Source: Lates calcarifer (lineage: Eukaryota; Chordata; Actinopteri; Centropomidae). From it: a DNA stretch of 64,000 nt. The position numbers and the translations under genes are program-made. The notes below the pieces were generated by a model. The model worked only from the letters and a program-made list of their open reading frames with translations. It was not told the origin of the DNA and made no database searches. Positions 1 to 17,702 of this stretch are shown here, piece after piece. Each line of letters begins with the position of its first letter. The first letter of the stretch is position 1. The stretch spans positions 24,203,804-24,267,803 of the forward strand of contig NC_066837.1 of the NCBI RefSeq assembly GCF_001640805.2, in the 5' to 3' direction.

Positions 1-636
1 ATCTCAGCCTGAGTTTCTGCTGCTCCCGAAGTTCTGCACGAATAACAAAATCAGACAAGGGAAACTGAGAGGAGGAGATTAAGACTATTTTGAGACAGAG
101 AGTGAAGGGCGGATGAGAATAAATGGTTAAGTGAGAAACAACCTGGAGGGCTGAGAGGAGGTAAAGGAGTTGGCATGAATCAGCAGAAGGAACACTGCCT
201 TCATCTGAACTCCCCAACAGACTCCCACTGAAACCTGCACAACTGAGACATTACATACCTCAAAAACATGTAGTACACTCGACCAAAAGCAGCCAAATAA
301 GAGAGATTAAGCCTATAAACTACAAGATAATTCAATGATGAGAGAGTAATGAATGTTTTCTCCAAGTTAAGTTGCACAAGGACAAGCTAGTTTGTATCAC
401 TGGATGGATGCAGCACTATGGGCTGCTTTAAATAACCCTCTTTCAAATAGTCTTTTTTACATCCTTGACATTTCAGAGATATTCAATTTGGAACTAAAAG
501 CCCAAACACTTGTGTTAAGCCATTAGTGTATAAATGCTCACCAACTGTGATACAGCAGAGTGTATTATCATGATTACAAATCCCAGTGATTAAGCTGATG
601 AGATAAATGCAGAGTGAAACTGAGATGCAGGAGGAG

Positions 637-640
<4 letters not shown>

Positions 641-712
<72 letters not shown>
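641..712. repeat. (GT)n microsatellite next to lrpap1 exon 5 donor
   Basis: About 72 bases of GT with one GG interruption near 670. On the transcribed strand it is a (CA)n tract starting about 18 bases after the exon 5 donor. Confidence 0.98.
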
Positions 713-715
<3 letters not shown>

Positions 716-730
716 ACACATCTCCCTCAC

Positions 731-7734
<7,004 letters not shown>

Positions 7735-7893
7735 TTTAAAAAGAACTCTGCACAAACAAGACAGACACAGCACAGAAAATCTAGCCAAAGGGGAAAAAAT
7801 AGCCAGATTACACCGCAAATATCTCTGTTATTGTGGCCCACTGAAGTACCACAAGTCATGTGCTCACAAGGGGAGGGCACTTACTTAAGACTT

Positions 7894-7912
7894 GCATTAT
7901 GGGATATGTAGT
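7894..7912 (-). promoter_or_regulatory. ZNF143/THAP11 (SBS, ACTACA) motif 1
   Basis: The minus strand reads ACTACATATCCCATAATGC, close to the known SBS consensus ACTACAATTCCCAGAATGC. It lies about 160 bases upstream of the lrpap1 ATG, a common place for this motif in vertebrate housekeeping promoters. Confidence 0.7.
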
Positions 7913-7963
7913 TTTCTGGCCCAGCCCCGCTCATTTTAGTAAAGCGGAAACGATCTTCTTTGA

Positions 7964-7982
7964 ACTACAATTCTTGAAATGC
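7964..7982 (+). promoter_or_regulatory. ZNF143/THAP11 (SBS) motif 2, opposite orientation
   Basis: The plus strand reads ACTACAATTCTTGAAATGC, with the same 19-base frame ACTACA...ATGC as motif 1. The two copies lie about 50 bases apart in opposite orientations. Confidence 0.65.
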
Positions 7983-7993
7983 AGCGCTGCGTC

Positions 7994-8006
7994 GTTACCT
8001 GGCAAC
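7994..8006. promoter_or_regulatory. RFX X-box
   Basis: GTTACCTGGCAAC matches the RFX consensus (two GTTRCC-type half sites in inverted repeat). The flanks CGTC and GACG extend the dyad. RFX factors bind such sites in ciliary and housekeeping promoters. Confidence 0.65.
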
Positions 8007-8571
8007 GACGGCAGCAAAATCTCTGAGCAAATAGAATTCCTCCACGCGTTTACGTGACTGGATGCTGCTCACATACATATATACCCTCACGTACGATATG
8101 ATGGGCTGGTCTGTCTGATGAGAAGTTTAAAGGCTCTCCTGGTAGGAATATGTATAGCCAGGAAGCGAAGAGACAATGCACCTCAGTCAGACTCAGTCTT
8201 TCAGTAAAACTCACGTGGACTGAAAGAACTTGGTTAATATCCTATAAGTATTGTGTTTCATTTAATTTTTGTTTGTTTTTGGTATATTTGACATTAAAAA
8301 CAAAGGTCGATCTTACAACAGTGATGTCCATCGAAATGTCAGTATTAATTTGATATTAAACGTTTTCATATGTTACTGGATATATATAGGTTGCAGCATT
8401 TATTTCTTTGTAAGGATGTCTCAACATTTGTAATGTGTGGCTGGTAAAAATGTTCTCCAGTGCTTGACAGATGCAGTGAAGTTTGCCCAGCTAACCTTGC
8501 TAGGACTTTGCAGTGACTTTCATTAATGTCAGTGTGTATGCCAGAAAAGGTCCCAATGAGGTAACAAACGC

Positions 8572-8573
<2 letters not shown>

Positions 8574-8633
<60 letters not shown>
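8574..8633. repeat. (CA)n microsatellite
   Basis: About 30 uninterrupted CA units. Confidence 0.98.
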
Positions 8634-8635
<2 letters not shown>

Positions 8636-11600
8636 TTTTGAATTAACAATTGATATTGTTCATCACATATTTATGCCAGCCAAGCTAATTGAATTTAGTA
8701 GGAGACAGAATGAAAGCAAGCTTTTTATTCTGGATTTACTGAACTGGTTGCTTTGAAAAAATGTTTATACAGCATTCATGCCATTACACCACAATGACTG
8801 AACTAAATTCAGTTAAACTATATTAAACTGGGAGAAAGAGAGGGGGAAGTGAGATAGATGGACACTCAGACAGAAAGACATCATATTGTACTCCCTCACC
8901 CATATTGTACTCCCTCACCTTAATAGTATTGTTTTAGAACTTTCAATAAATCTCATTCAGCTGAAAGTGAATTGAATTGAATTGAATTGAAGTGAGAGAA
9001 AGAAAGAGAGAGAGAATGAATAACGGATTCGCGTGTGGGTGCCATGCAGCAATTCACAAGCACTCAACAAAAGACACAAACAAATCAGATAATATTTCAG
9101 ACTGGTTTTAAATCAGCAATCTACCATTTGTCACAAAAATCTTTCTTTATTTACCTGACAATAAAAATCAAATAGAACTATTACTAAAAAGGGGACTTGA
9201 TGTTAAATTACATTGTTTGAAAACAACAATCTCTCCACAGCAGAAGTCAATTTAAACATCTCTAGATAAATGAATTTTAATTTAAATATAATGACTTTTG
9301 ACACAGTGACACAGTGGGCCAACTGCAAATAAGGCAAATGTCTTTATAATCAATAAATGCAGCATTGTGTTATTTTACTAAGCAGTTCTTATACATTTAT
9401 TTTACCAGTGACAGTTATTCGACTGTCACAGAAATTGCTGTTGACGATGAAGATGAGAGGATGAGACTTAACAAGATGAGTTAGCTGCATAATCTCTGTC
9501 ACCTGGTTATTTCTGTCTCATACACTGTGACCCTGACAGATAAACAGATATTGTAGGGGCTGGCAGTTATATTTTAGGGGACATTTTCCCTAGTCAAACA
9601 GCTTTAACACATTTATAGTAAGTGTTTTTTTCTTACACACTGATAGAGTCCAGCCTTGTATACTCTTTCCTGACAAAGATTAATTTGCTCAGTTATCCAG
9701 ATCTCCAGGTTTGTAGAGATACAGTGCTTATCAACTGGCCACAGGACGTCCTTGGAGGAAGGGGGACACACTGTCCAAAGGACTGAGACGACATGTAGAT
9801 GGGGGTCACTGAGCTCAGACATTTGTAACTTAACAAATATACAGGACTTTGTGCACTGATCGGTGAGAATTTATCCAAGAAGCTACTTCAAATGTAAAAA
9901 AAAAAAAAGCATTACTTGATATAACATCATGGCTTTACTTTGACATTTTAATCATTTAGTGGGACCTAAGTTTGCAGTATTGGATCAATGTATTAAGTCA
10001 AGTTATTGCAGAACAGGAGTTAAGAGGCCTTGCATCCTCATTGAGTGATGTTGTTAAAGCAGTGCATGGAAATAAATACATAAAATTATTTAATCATTTT
10101 TACATGAGAGAATGATTAAAACCAGTGGCTTTACTGGGCTCTTCATTTTTTGTTGTGAAGTATAATTGTGTACAATTCATACTGATATAATAAAAGACTC
10201 TTTAATAATTTAGGTGACATTTTAATCTGTGTCATGTCATCAGATGAAAAATAATTTGGAATTTGCACTTCAGCAAGTATTATAAATGTTATAATTATTT
10301 GAGCATAACTATGCATGAAGTTGCATTAAAAAATACCATAAATATAAAGATGTGCAACAAAATATCAGAGTTCTGACTGAGAAACAGCCTCTTTAACAAC
10401 AGATCTAAGTGATGTGTTTCTGCAGACTTGGACAGAAATGTGCTCATCTGTATTTTTATTAAAGATCCCTTTACCTGACATTATTGTAGATTAATTGGGG
10501 TTAAACTGTAATGTCATAGATCATAAAGAGATCAAATAGTGAGTGAATATTGGGTGTTGGTTTGGTTGTGATTGGGTGTGTGAGCCTGCACAAATATGTG
10601 TCTACCGGGTGAGTCTCTGGTGTGGGAAGTCAAGAAACAAGAGCGAGATTTTGGACCAGAGGGAGGCTTCAGCACAGCAAACAGCCCACAGTACCATGAC
10701 TGTTATATAAACCATGTTTGATGATGGCATCATTTTGTCTCCCTTTGGCTTCCATTAGATGGACAGAGAGAAACTGTTTGCGGTGGGGTATGAGAACAGT
10801 GAGACACAGAAAGAGAGACATAGTGAAATAAAGCAAGAAATTGAAAAAGAAAGAAATTGACAAGGAAAAAAGAAATGGAAAAAATAACAGACAGAAACAA
10901 AGACATTTAGATAGCAGGTGTTTTAACAGCAGGTTACGTTGTCCTGTGGGTGTTAGCAAGCGTGGAATAAAGTATATATTCAATCACTGATCACCAACAA
11001 ACACAGTCATTATGACCAAGTGATTGCAATAAACAGGCTTCAATCGTCTTATTACTTGTGCTAATTTAACAGCAGGGAAGAACAGGAGCAGACATCACAT
11101 TAACTTAGAGTCTAGCTCAGCTTGAATTAACTCTTCACTGATAGAACTTTCAGTATTTCAAAATCTTCTCACAGCTATTTCATGGTACTTTCAACAGCAC
11201 TGGGAATAGTTTCAGCAGGTTGCAAAAAATAGCAGTTTGCCTACATTTTGCAGAAGCTCAGTGGTAGAGTGGAAATGTTTTTAAAAATCTAATGCATATT
11301 TAATGATTGCACCACACAAACTATGTTTGCTGATAAAGAAGAAAGAAGACAATTTATTTCCCCCTGCCATTTATTTTTAATTATATTTTCCCTTTCCCTT
11401 TTAATTGTCACCCTGCACAAACAAGATGACCCCCCCTGACACCTGAGTTGACACAATAATGTTTTCACATTTTGTAAAAAAATAAATGTACTGCATAATT
11501 TGGTTTGATTTGGGACCAGACTGCAGGCTGAAACTGTAGGAGAGATGGACATTGAATACAAAAGAAACACAACCTCAGTGAGATGCAAATAACAAACTGG

Positions 11601-12566
11601 ATATGGCTAAACTGGAGGTGTCATGCACATCTGAAAAAAATCCATCTCAGTTACAAGTATAAGACATAGTAAGTGGTCTTTTTTGCAGGTACATTATATG
11701 TTGCTTTATTATATGACACTGGATGCAGATTTGTTGTATAATTTTCAAAGTCAGTGTCTGTCTCTGGCCTGCCTCTTTCATCTAATTCTCTCTATACCAG
11801 CCCAACCTGGGCTTTTGAAAAAGATGAGGAAGATATTCCAGAAATCTTAAAAGAAAGAGAGAGAGAGAGAGAATTTTATTTTATTTTATTTTTTGCAGCA
11901 GCTAGTCTCTGTGCTGCCAGATCCTGTCCAAATTTGCCAGATTGCCAGGTACTGGACTAGTCTCATCCTCTGAGCAGGACTCATGTTCAACATGGTGTTG
12001 GACTGATCATCCCTGCTTCATCAGCACAGCTCAGCAAGAGCCGGAGTCGTCCTGGGAGGCAGCTGCTACTGATTTGATGGAGTGCCAGGGAACATAATAT
12101 ATCCCTGTACCAGGAATCCTGTACACCTATTACACTGTATATTTTGGGTGACAATATTTGTACATCTTTACTTTTGCTTTTCATATATTTGTTACTGGTT
12201 CATCCATCACCTTTTGCTTCTCTTACTGACCCCTTGGCCTGAATAAATCAAGTGGCTTGTTGTTATGCATTTGCTGTCCAGATACTCTCACTTCTGCTGT
12301 CTGCTTTTGTTGATGTTTACAAAATGTATGCAAGAAATGCACACAACAGCCCTGATTAAAACGAGTGTGCTAATTTTAGAGCATATCTGAAAAATAAAAG
12401 AGTGTCTATTTCTGCATATGTGCAGCAAGGAGTTTTCCTTAAAGTCCTCAATGTGCAAGTTCACATGTCCTCATTTTGAGCAAAATGATCAGTTTCCAGC
12501 ATTTTTTGGTCTTTCAGCACTGAGGACTTTTCAACTTCTGACACCTTAGTTTCGATATAGTTTCCA

Positions 12567-12604
12567 GATATCACTTTCCTTTTGGCCAAAAGGAAAGTGA
12601 TATC
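12567..12604. repeat. Perfect 38-bp palindrome
   Basis: Two 19-base arms (GATATCACTTTCCTTTTGG and its exact reverse complement) with no spacer. It can form a cruciform or hairpin. No transposon was recognised around it. Confidence 0.95.
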
Positions 12605-12835
12605 ATTTTAATTAACATATTCTGTAAAGAAGTACATTATATAAAACAAACATGGCTGATTTCAATAAATTAAAATAGAACATAAATAAGATGTTTAAGC
12701 TTTGTTTAGCAATAAAAATGTTGTTTTAGATGTTGAAGTGATTACAGACTGTGCACATATAATTTTTATGCTATTATGAATAGGATTCATTGATTATATC
12801 AGTTAATTATGAATAACAAATTCACTATGGATGAA

Positions 12836-12956
12836 CAGCATGGTGGTGCAGTGGTTAGCATGATTGCCTCACAGCAAGAAGGTTCCAGGGTTGTTGTGGT
12901 TTTTTTTTTCTTTTTTCTTCTTGTTTTGTTGTTGTGTGGAGTGTGCATGGGAGTAA
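12836..12956 (+). repeat. Fragment of tRNA-headed SINE-like family (head part)
   Basis: The segment at 12838-12893 (agcatggtggtgcagtgg, then ttagca, then cctcacagcaagaaggtt) matches the head of the family copies at 17342-17702 and 22684-23066 read on their minus strand. A pyrimidine-rich tract follows, then gtgtggagtgtgcatg, which matches the next block of the family. The 3' part is missing. Confidence 0.75.
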
Positions 12957-13513
12957 TTCTGCTCTTTGAAATTGGTGACCCTGACTTCCTTTCAGCTATA
13001 AGAGTTCTATTTTAAAACTTACTGGTATGGAAAGGCAATACATTTTTAATAGGAAAAGGATATGGCTGATGTGCCCCTAATAGCATGTACAATATCATGT
13101 GCAATGCTGCCAGTAATGTGTCCTTGTGCCTTACGTTCACTGAAGTTGAAGGAAATCACTCACCAACAGACACTCTTGGTGTAACTATACAGCAGTATAA
13201 AAAATATCCCTGACAGGTTCAGCTACACATTTCTATCTTTTAGCTGTTTTTATATTACTATCAGTCTTACCTCCATATTTACAGCTAAAGGACATTTCCA
13301 GTGATTTTGTGCAGTCCAGTAAATCCTGTGTGTTTACAAGTTACCTTACTTGGTGCCATAATATTCTCAATGAGTTTTTCATACCTTCCACAGGCTCACA
13401 CATTTTGATTCATTTTAGAGCACTATCAAGTCAACTCACAGAGACTGTGATGAGAGATTTGTTCTGGTAACTGATCAAACGTGGAACTACCCTGAAGGAA
13501 TGTGATGTGGAAA

Positions 13514-13657
13514 TTATCCATCCACCCATTACCCATACTGCTATTTGTCTGGAGCCATGGGACAGATCGCCATTCTATTGCAGACTTGACATACAAACAA
13601 TCACTTGCACTCACATTCACACCTACAGGCAGTTAAGGGTCATCAAATAACCTAACC

Positions 13658-13660
<3 letters not shown>
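13514..13660 (-). repeat. Diverged fragment of the same SINE-like family
   Basis: It has tccatccacccatta, a degenerate cagatcgcca block, then cactcacattcacacctaca, ggcagttaagggtca and aacctaacctgcat, in the same order as the copy at 17342-17702. It is followed directly by an (AT)n tract. Confidence 0.7.

Positions 13661-13735
<75 letters not shown>
13661..13735. repeat. (AT)n microsatellite
   Basis: About 37 pure AT units, directly abutting the SINE-like fragment. Confidence 0.98.
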
Positions 13736-13739
<4 letters not shown>

Positions 13740-13740
<1 letters not shown>

Positions 13741-15649
13741 AAAAACAAGTGAAGTGACAGTGCTGTCAATTGCCAAGTACTCAAAAACAAAGCTCTCCAA
13801 CAATTTTGCTAACGTAAACAGAAATGAATGAACTAAAACCAATAAAATCACCAAACAGGGAAATACTTAAGTTAGTAGTTTATCAGTTAAACTTTCAATA
13901 ACTGATTGGCCACTTGGCAGTGGAGAAAATAATTTTCACCTTTTAAACTTATAGGGTGTTAGCAAACAATTGGTTATTTGCACATCCAGCAGACACTGAG
14001 CAACATTAACATTTATTTGGTCTCCACTAACTTCTGTGGAAAATATCTGGCTTTTTAGCTGCTAAATGTTCCACTGTTTCCTCAGGTAGGTACTGTATGG
14101 TGTTAAGTAGGAAGGGCAAATAGGGATTTTTTCAGAACTTTTTGCTGAAAATTGCTGCTCACTGCAACTGAAAACAATGTGATTTGAGTGGTTAGAGTGA
14201 ACAAAAATGAATACATTTATTATAGTATAATTATATATATATATATAAAAAAAGGGTTATAGGCCTGAAAACCATAGGCTGAAAGATTTCAAAATGCTTT
14301 GCATAGCTGAGAGAAACTGTGGAGTTAAATGAGACCTTTCACATCTCATGGATTCTAAATATAAGAGTATTGCTTATAGCCATGTTAAGATATTAGACTT
14401 AAATCTTAATGTATTAATTCAAGCCAGATAAAATGAGGTGTAAAAGACAGATGCATTGCAGACGCATTCTTCAAACAATCCTTTATAGACATAAATAAAA
14501 GCACCAACTACTCTTTTTATGGTCTGAAAAGAAATCAATAACTATAATTGCACTCTCTGTTGCAGAGCTACAATAGCTGTAAATATTCTACTTTTTACCC
14601 CCGATATACCCTGACCTGTTATCAGTCTGATAAATCCAGTCCCATAGGAAGAATCTTGCAAACACATTGCTTTCTTGATATTATTATTGCTTACATGTAT
14701 ATATTTGTACAGAAATACTTATGGGATATCAGGGAATTTCTTCTGATTGAAACATCTCCTGTCTTGCACGAGTGTGTGTGTTTGTGAAAGGGAGAGAGAG
14801 TTGTGGTGGTAGATTCAATATTCATTAAATGTTCTCAGTCTGCTGACCTTTTCCTTCCTCCCTCCCTGAGTCCATGCTTCATTTGATTCAATAAAAGACT
14901 TTAATTTTCAAAGCAAACCTTCACTTACAAATTTATTCCCTGGAGGTATTGCTTTGTGTACACAGAGGAGAGGAAAGAAGAGGGACGATAAAGATCAGTT
15001 GGGAGGAGACAGATGATGCTGGAATGAGGAGAAAAAGAGACACAGGAGGTGGCTAAACAACATGTTCTTTGCGAGTGAACTCTCAAACCTGTAATTTAGA
15101 GAGTGGGAGAAGGAAAAATAGCAATAATTTGTGCTCTGATATAATTCTTGACTCCATGCAGGTGTTCTGATTTATCTCTCATCTTCACGGAAGCAGATAT
15201 TTATGGTAGAGCTGGAAAGGAAAGGAGAAAAGGCGTAGAAAGGACCTTCAAATAACTAGAATATGGAGGAGTATTATGATATGGTTGTTTGACTAAGGCA
15301 ATAGAAACTGAGTGTCAGATAATGAACACAAAGTAGGCAGACGTCAAAAATCACCTTATGCTTCACCTGAGATTGTAAAATTAAACAGCAACAACAGCTG
15401 TCAGACAAGATGGTTTGTGTACTGTGTTGACAGGTTCATGTCAAGGCAGACGGTCCATGTATAAATATGAGACTGAAACAACTCACTCATGCATCAAACA
15501 ATTAAGCATGAAATGCCTCAAAATGAAAACTGTGACTTGTAATTTGACAGAGAAATGAAATGACAAAGACTATTTTAGGAGAATTTAGCAGATGTGAATT
15601 TTGGTCCAGAAGTTTGAGTTTTAAAGGAAGGAGAAACTGAGCTTTTGTG

Positions 15650-15683
<34 letters not shown>

Positions 15684-17341
15684 ATGTGTGTGTATGTGCA
15701 CTTTGCTCATAACGAAAGGCAGAGATACGCACTGACCAGAGCCAAATGTCTTGACTGCTGTGGGTAAAAGGCTGTATTCAGAGCTGACACAACAAAGGAA
15801 GCAGGAGCAGACAAACACAGCGTGACCATTCCTCCAAAAGAGCATCTTTGTCCACAGAAATCTATTTCTCAAAGGCCAGCTGAGGCCCAGGGCTGACCCA
15901 ACAGTGAAAATCTGGTTTCTCTTGTTACCTCGCAGACCTTGCTGCTTGTGTTGACCTGGAACCAGCATGGATGCGCGTAGACAGCCGGGATTTGCTTCTG
16001 TTGATCAGTGTATTCCTGTTGCAGACATACTGTTGTAGGGATACAGACTCTACAATAACACTTGCACCAGGGTATTTAGTTTTTGCATTTAGATCACTAT
16101 CATGAACACTGACATAATGAGATGAAAACAAAACAAAACAATACCTGTAACCAATATGGTAAACATGAAATGAAATAAATACTACTTTTATGCAAGCCAA
16201 CATGGATGAGAAATGTTTGAAGTTGCAATCCTTAAGATTTCAGTCTTGGTTGATTTGGCAACACCAGTGTTTACAGAGGTAACAGCAAGTGCGGTTTAAT
16301 ACTACAGGTCCCAGAATTCTGGGGCAGCAAACACTTGAACAATTTCTCTCATAGAAATACTGAATAACAGAAGAGCAACTGGTGTTTCTGTTACAGTGCA
16401 ACCAAACAAACTCACATTGTCTGTCAGGTTCATGCCATAAGAAACAGCTATGTGATTTCAGGCTGCAGACAGTACATGTAGTCTTTTGCCTGCTGTTGTC
16501 TGGTTTTATAGAATTTTTTTTTGTGGCCACTTCTAATCTTGGTGACAAATAAACTGCATATCCTGTCAATGCTTAATAAAAGATATCCCATGTTTAATCA
16601 ATTGAATGCTTTTATGCTTAAATGAAGCAGCAGCAATAGGAGAGTTCTGGTTTGCATTAGCAGTATCATTTCCAGTGAATCTCTGGTAGGTGTGAATGCA
16701 GTCTGAACCTAGTGCGTGAATGGCTTTTCCACCACTAACACAGAATACTAGTGAGGTCATTTCAAGATGTACATACATCGAATGACTTGAGGTAAAATTT
16801 GTTGACCATAAATAATATCAAAAGTTATGATGATATGATTTTATGAAAAAAGATTAGAACTTCAAATTGCTCAGAAAAAAAGGGCAATCAGAACATTTTA
16901 TTCAGTGACAACTGAGTTTATTCCATTTCCCGATAAAGATCATATGATATGATCATAAGCTGTAGATTCTTTTGAGAGAGTGTATGAGATGTGGTTAATC
17001 ACATCTCAGAGGATTTTGAGGCTATATTTTGTGGTAATCCTGTACTTTTATGTAGTTTTAGAAGATAACTGCTGTTCAGTGATGAGACTGAGTCTTGTTC
17101 ATTGTACCTTTCACTATGTTCTAGCCTCTACTGTCTCCTCCTACTTCCCCCTTCACCTCACTTATCCAGTCACTGCATGTGTTTGGATGTTCATTCATAA
17201 ACAAACCTTTCCAGTCTGACCTGCTCATTGTGTAGGCACTCACCCTCACCTCAACCCTTTCACCAGAAGGCTTACAACTCCTTGCAGGGATCTGGACAGC
17301 GACGGTCACGTGGTTCATGGTCCCACACCCTGCTCTCCACT
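13740..17341. other. Intergenic, no gene seen
   Basis: AT-rich sequence with (TG)n at 15646-15700 and short AT tracts near 14231. Three adjacent minus-strand open frames of 70-115 codons (15621-16778) show no family I know. An SBS-like motif at 16301-16319 is reported as a finding. Confidence 0.55.
15646..15700. repeat. (TG)n microsatellite, imperfect 3' end
   Basis: A TG run with GCATG and GTATG interruptions toward its end. Confidence 0.95.
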
Positions 17342-17702
17342 CATCCATCCATCCACTGTCTATATTGCTTATCCGTTAAGGGTCATGGGGGGGCTGGGGC
17401 CTATCCCAGCTGTCACTGGGCGAGAGGCAGGGTACACCCTGTACGGATCACCAGTCCATCAAGGGGTCAACATATACAGACAAACGACCACTCACACTCA
17501 CATTCACACCTACAGGCAATTTAGAGTTTTATTAGAGTTTTAATTAACCTGCATGTCTTTGGACTGTGGGAGGAAGCCAGAGTACCCAGACAGAACCCAC
17601 ACAGGCACAGGGAGAACATGCAAACTCCACACAGAAAAGCCAGAACCCGGAACCTTCTTGCTGTGAGACGACAGTGCTAACCACTGTACCACCGTGCTGC
17701 CC
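17342..17702 (-). repeat. Near full-length tRNA-headed SINE-like element
   Basis: Read on the minus strand it starts with a tRNA-like head (gtggtacagtggttagcact, then cgtctcacagcaagaaggtt), runs through a conserved body and ends in a GGAT-rich tail (catccatccatcc on the plus strand). The head has an A-box-like TGGTTAGCAC. Plus-strand body words shared with the copy at 22684 include cctatcccagctgtca and agtccatca. This is a family I remember as abundant in fish genomes; I cannot give its database name with certainty. Confidence 0.8.

Larger units (their letters stand above)
7735..8110 (-). promoter_or_regulatory. lrpap1: lrpap1 5'UTR and TATA-less promoter region
   Basis: Relatively CpG-rich stretch just upstream of the lrpap1 start, unlike the AT-rich surroundings. 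No TATA box stands out. It holds two ACTACA-type ZNF143/THAP11 motifs, an ETS core (GCGGAAA, 7944-7950) and an RFX X-box, a combination usual in housekeeping promoters with dispersed starts. The transcription start cannot be placed exactly; the motif positions suggest somewhere around 7750-7890. Confidence 0.7.
8111..12830. other. Intergenic, no gene seen
   Basis: AT-rich unique-looking sequence. It contains the (CA)n tract at 8574-8633, a 19-base direct duplication of atattgtactccctcacc (8881-8920), four GAATT pentamers near 8966-8990, an A-run near 9897, a (GA)n plus TTTTA tract near 11850-11895, and the perfect palindrome at 12567-12604. No open frame resembles a known protein. Confidence 0.6.

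Noticed and set aside
8041..8056. ER-stress element near ccacgcgtttacgtg
   Set aside because: CCACG is present but the CCAAT at nine bases is missing, so the motif is incomplete despite RAP being an ER protein.
15621..16778. Three consecutive minus-strand frames, one Cys-rich (16240-16569)
   Set aside because: Cys spacing does not fit a zinc finger or the piggyBac tail I compared it with; no continuity of phase or splice sites between them.
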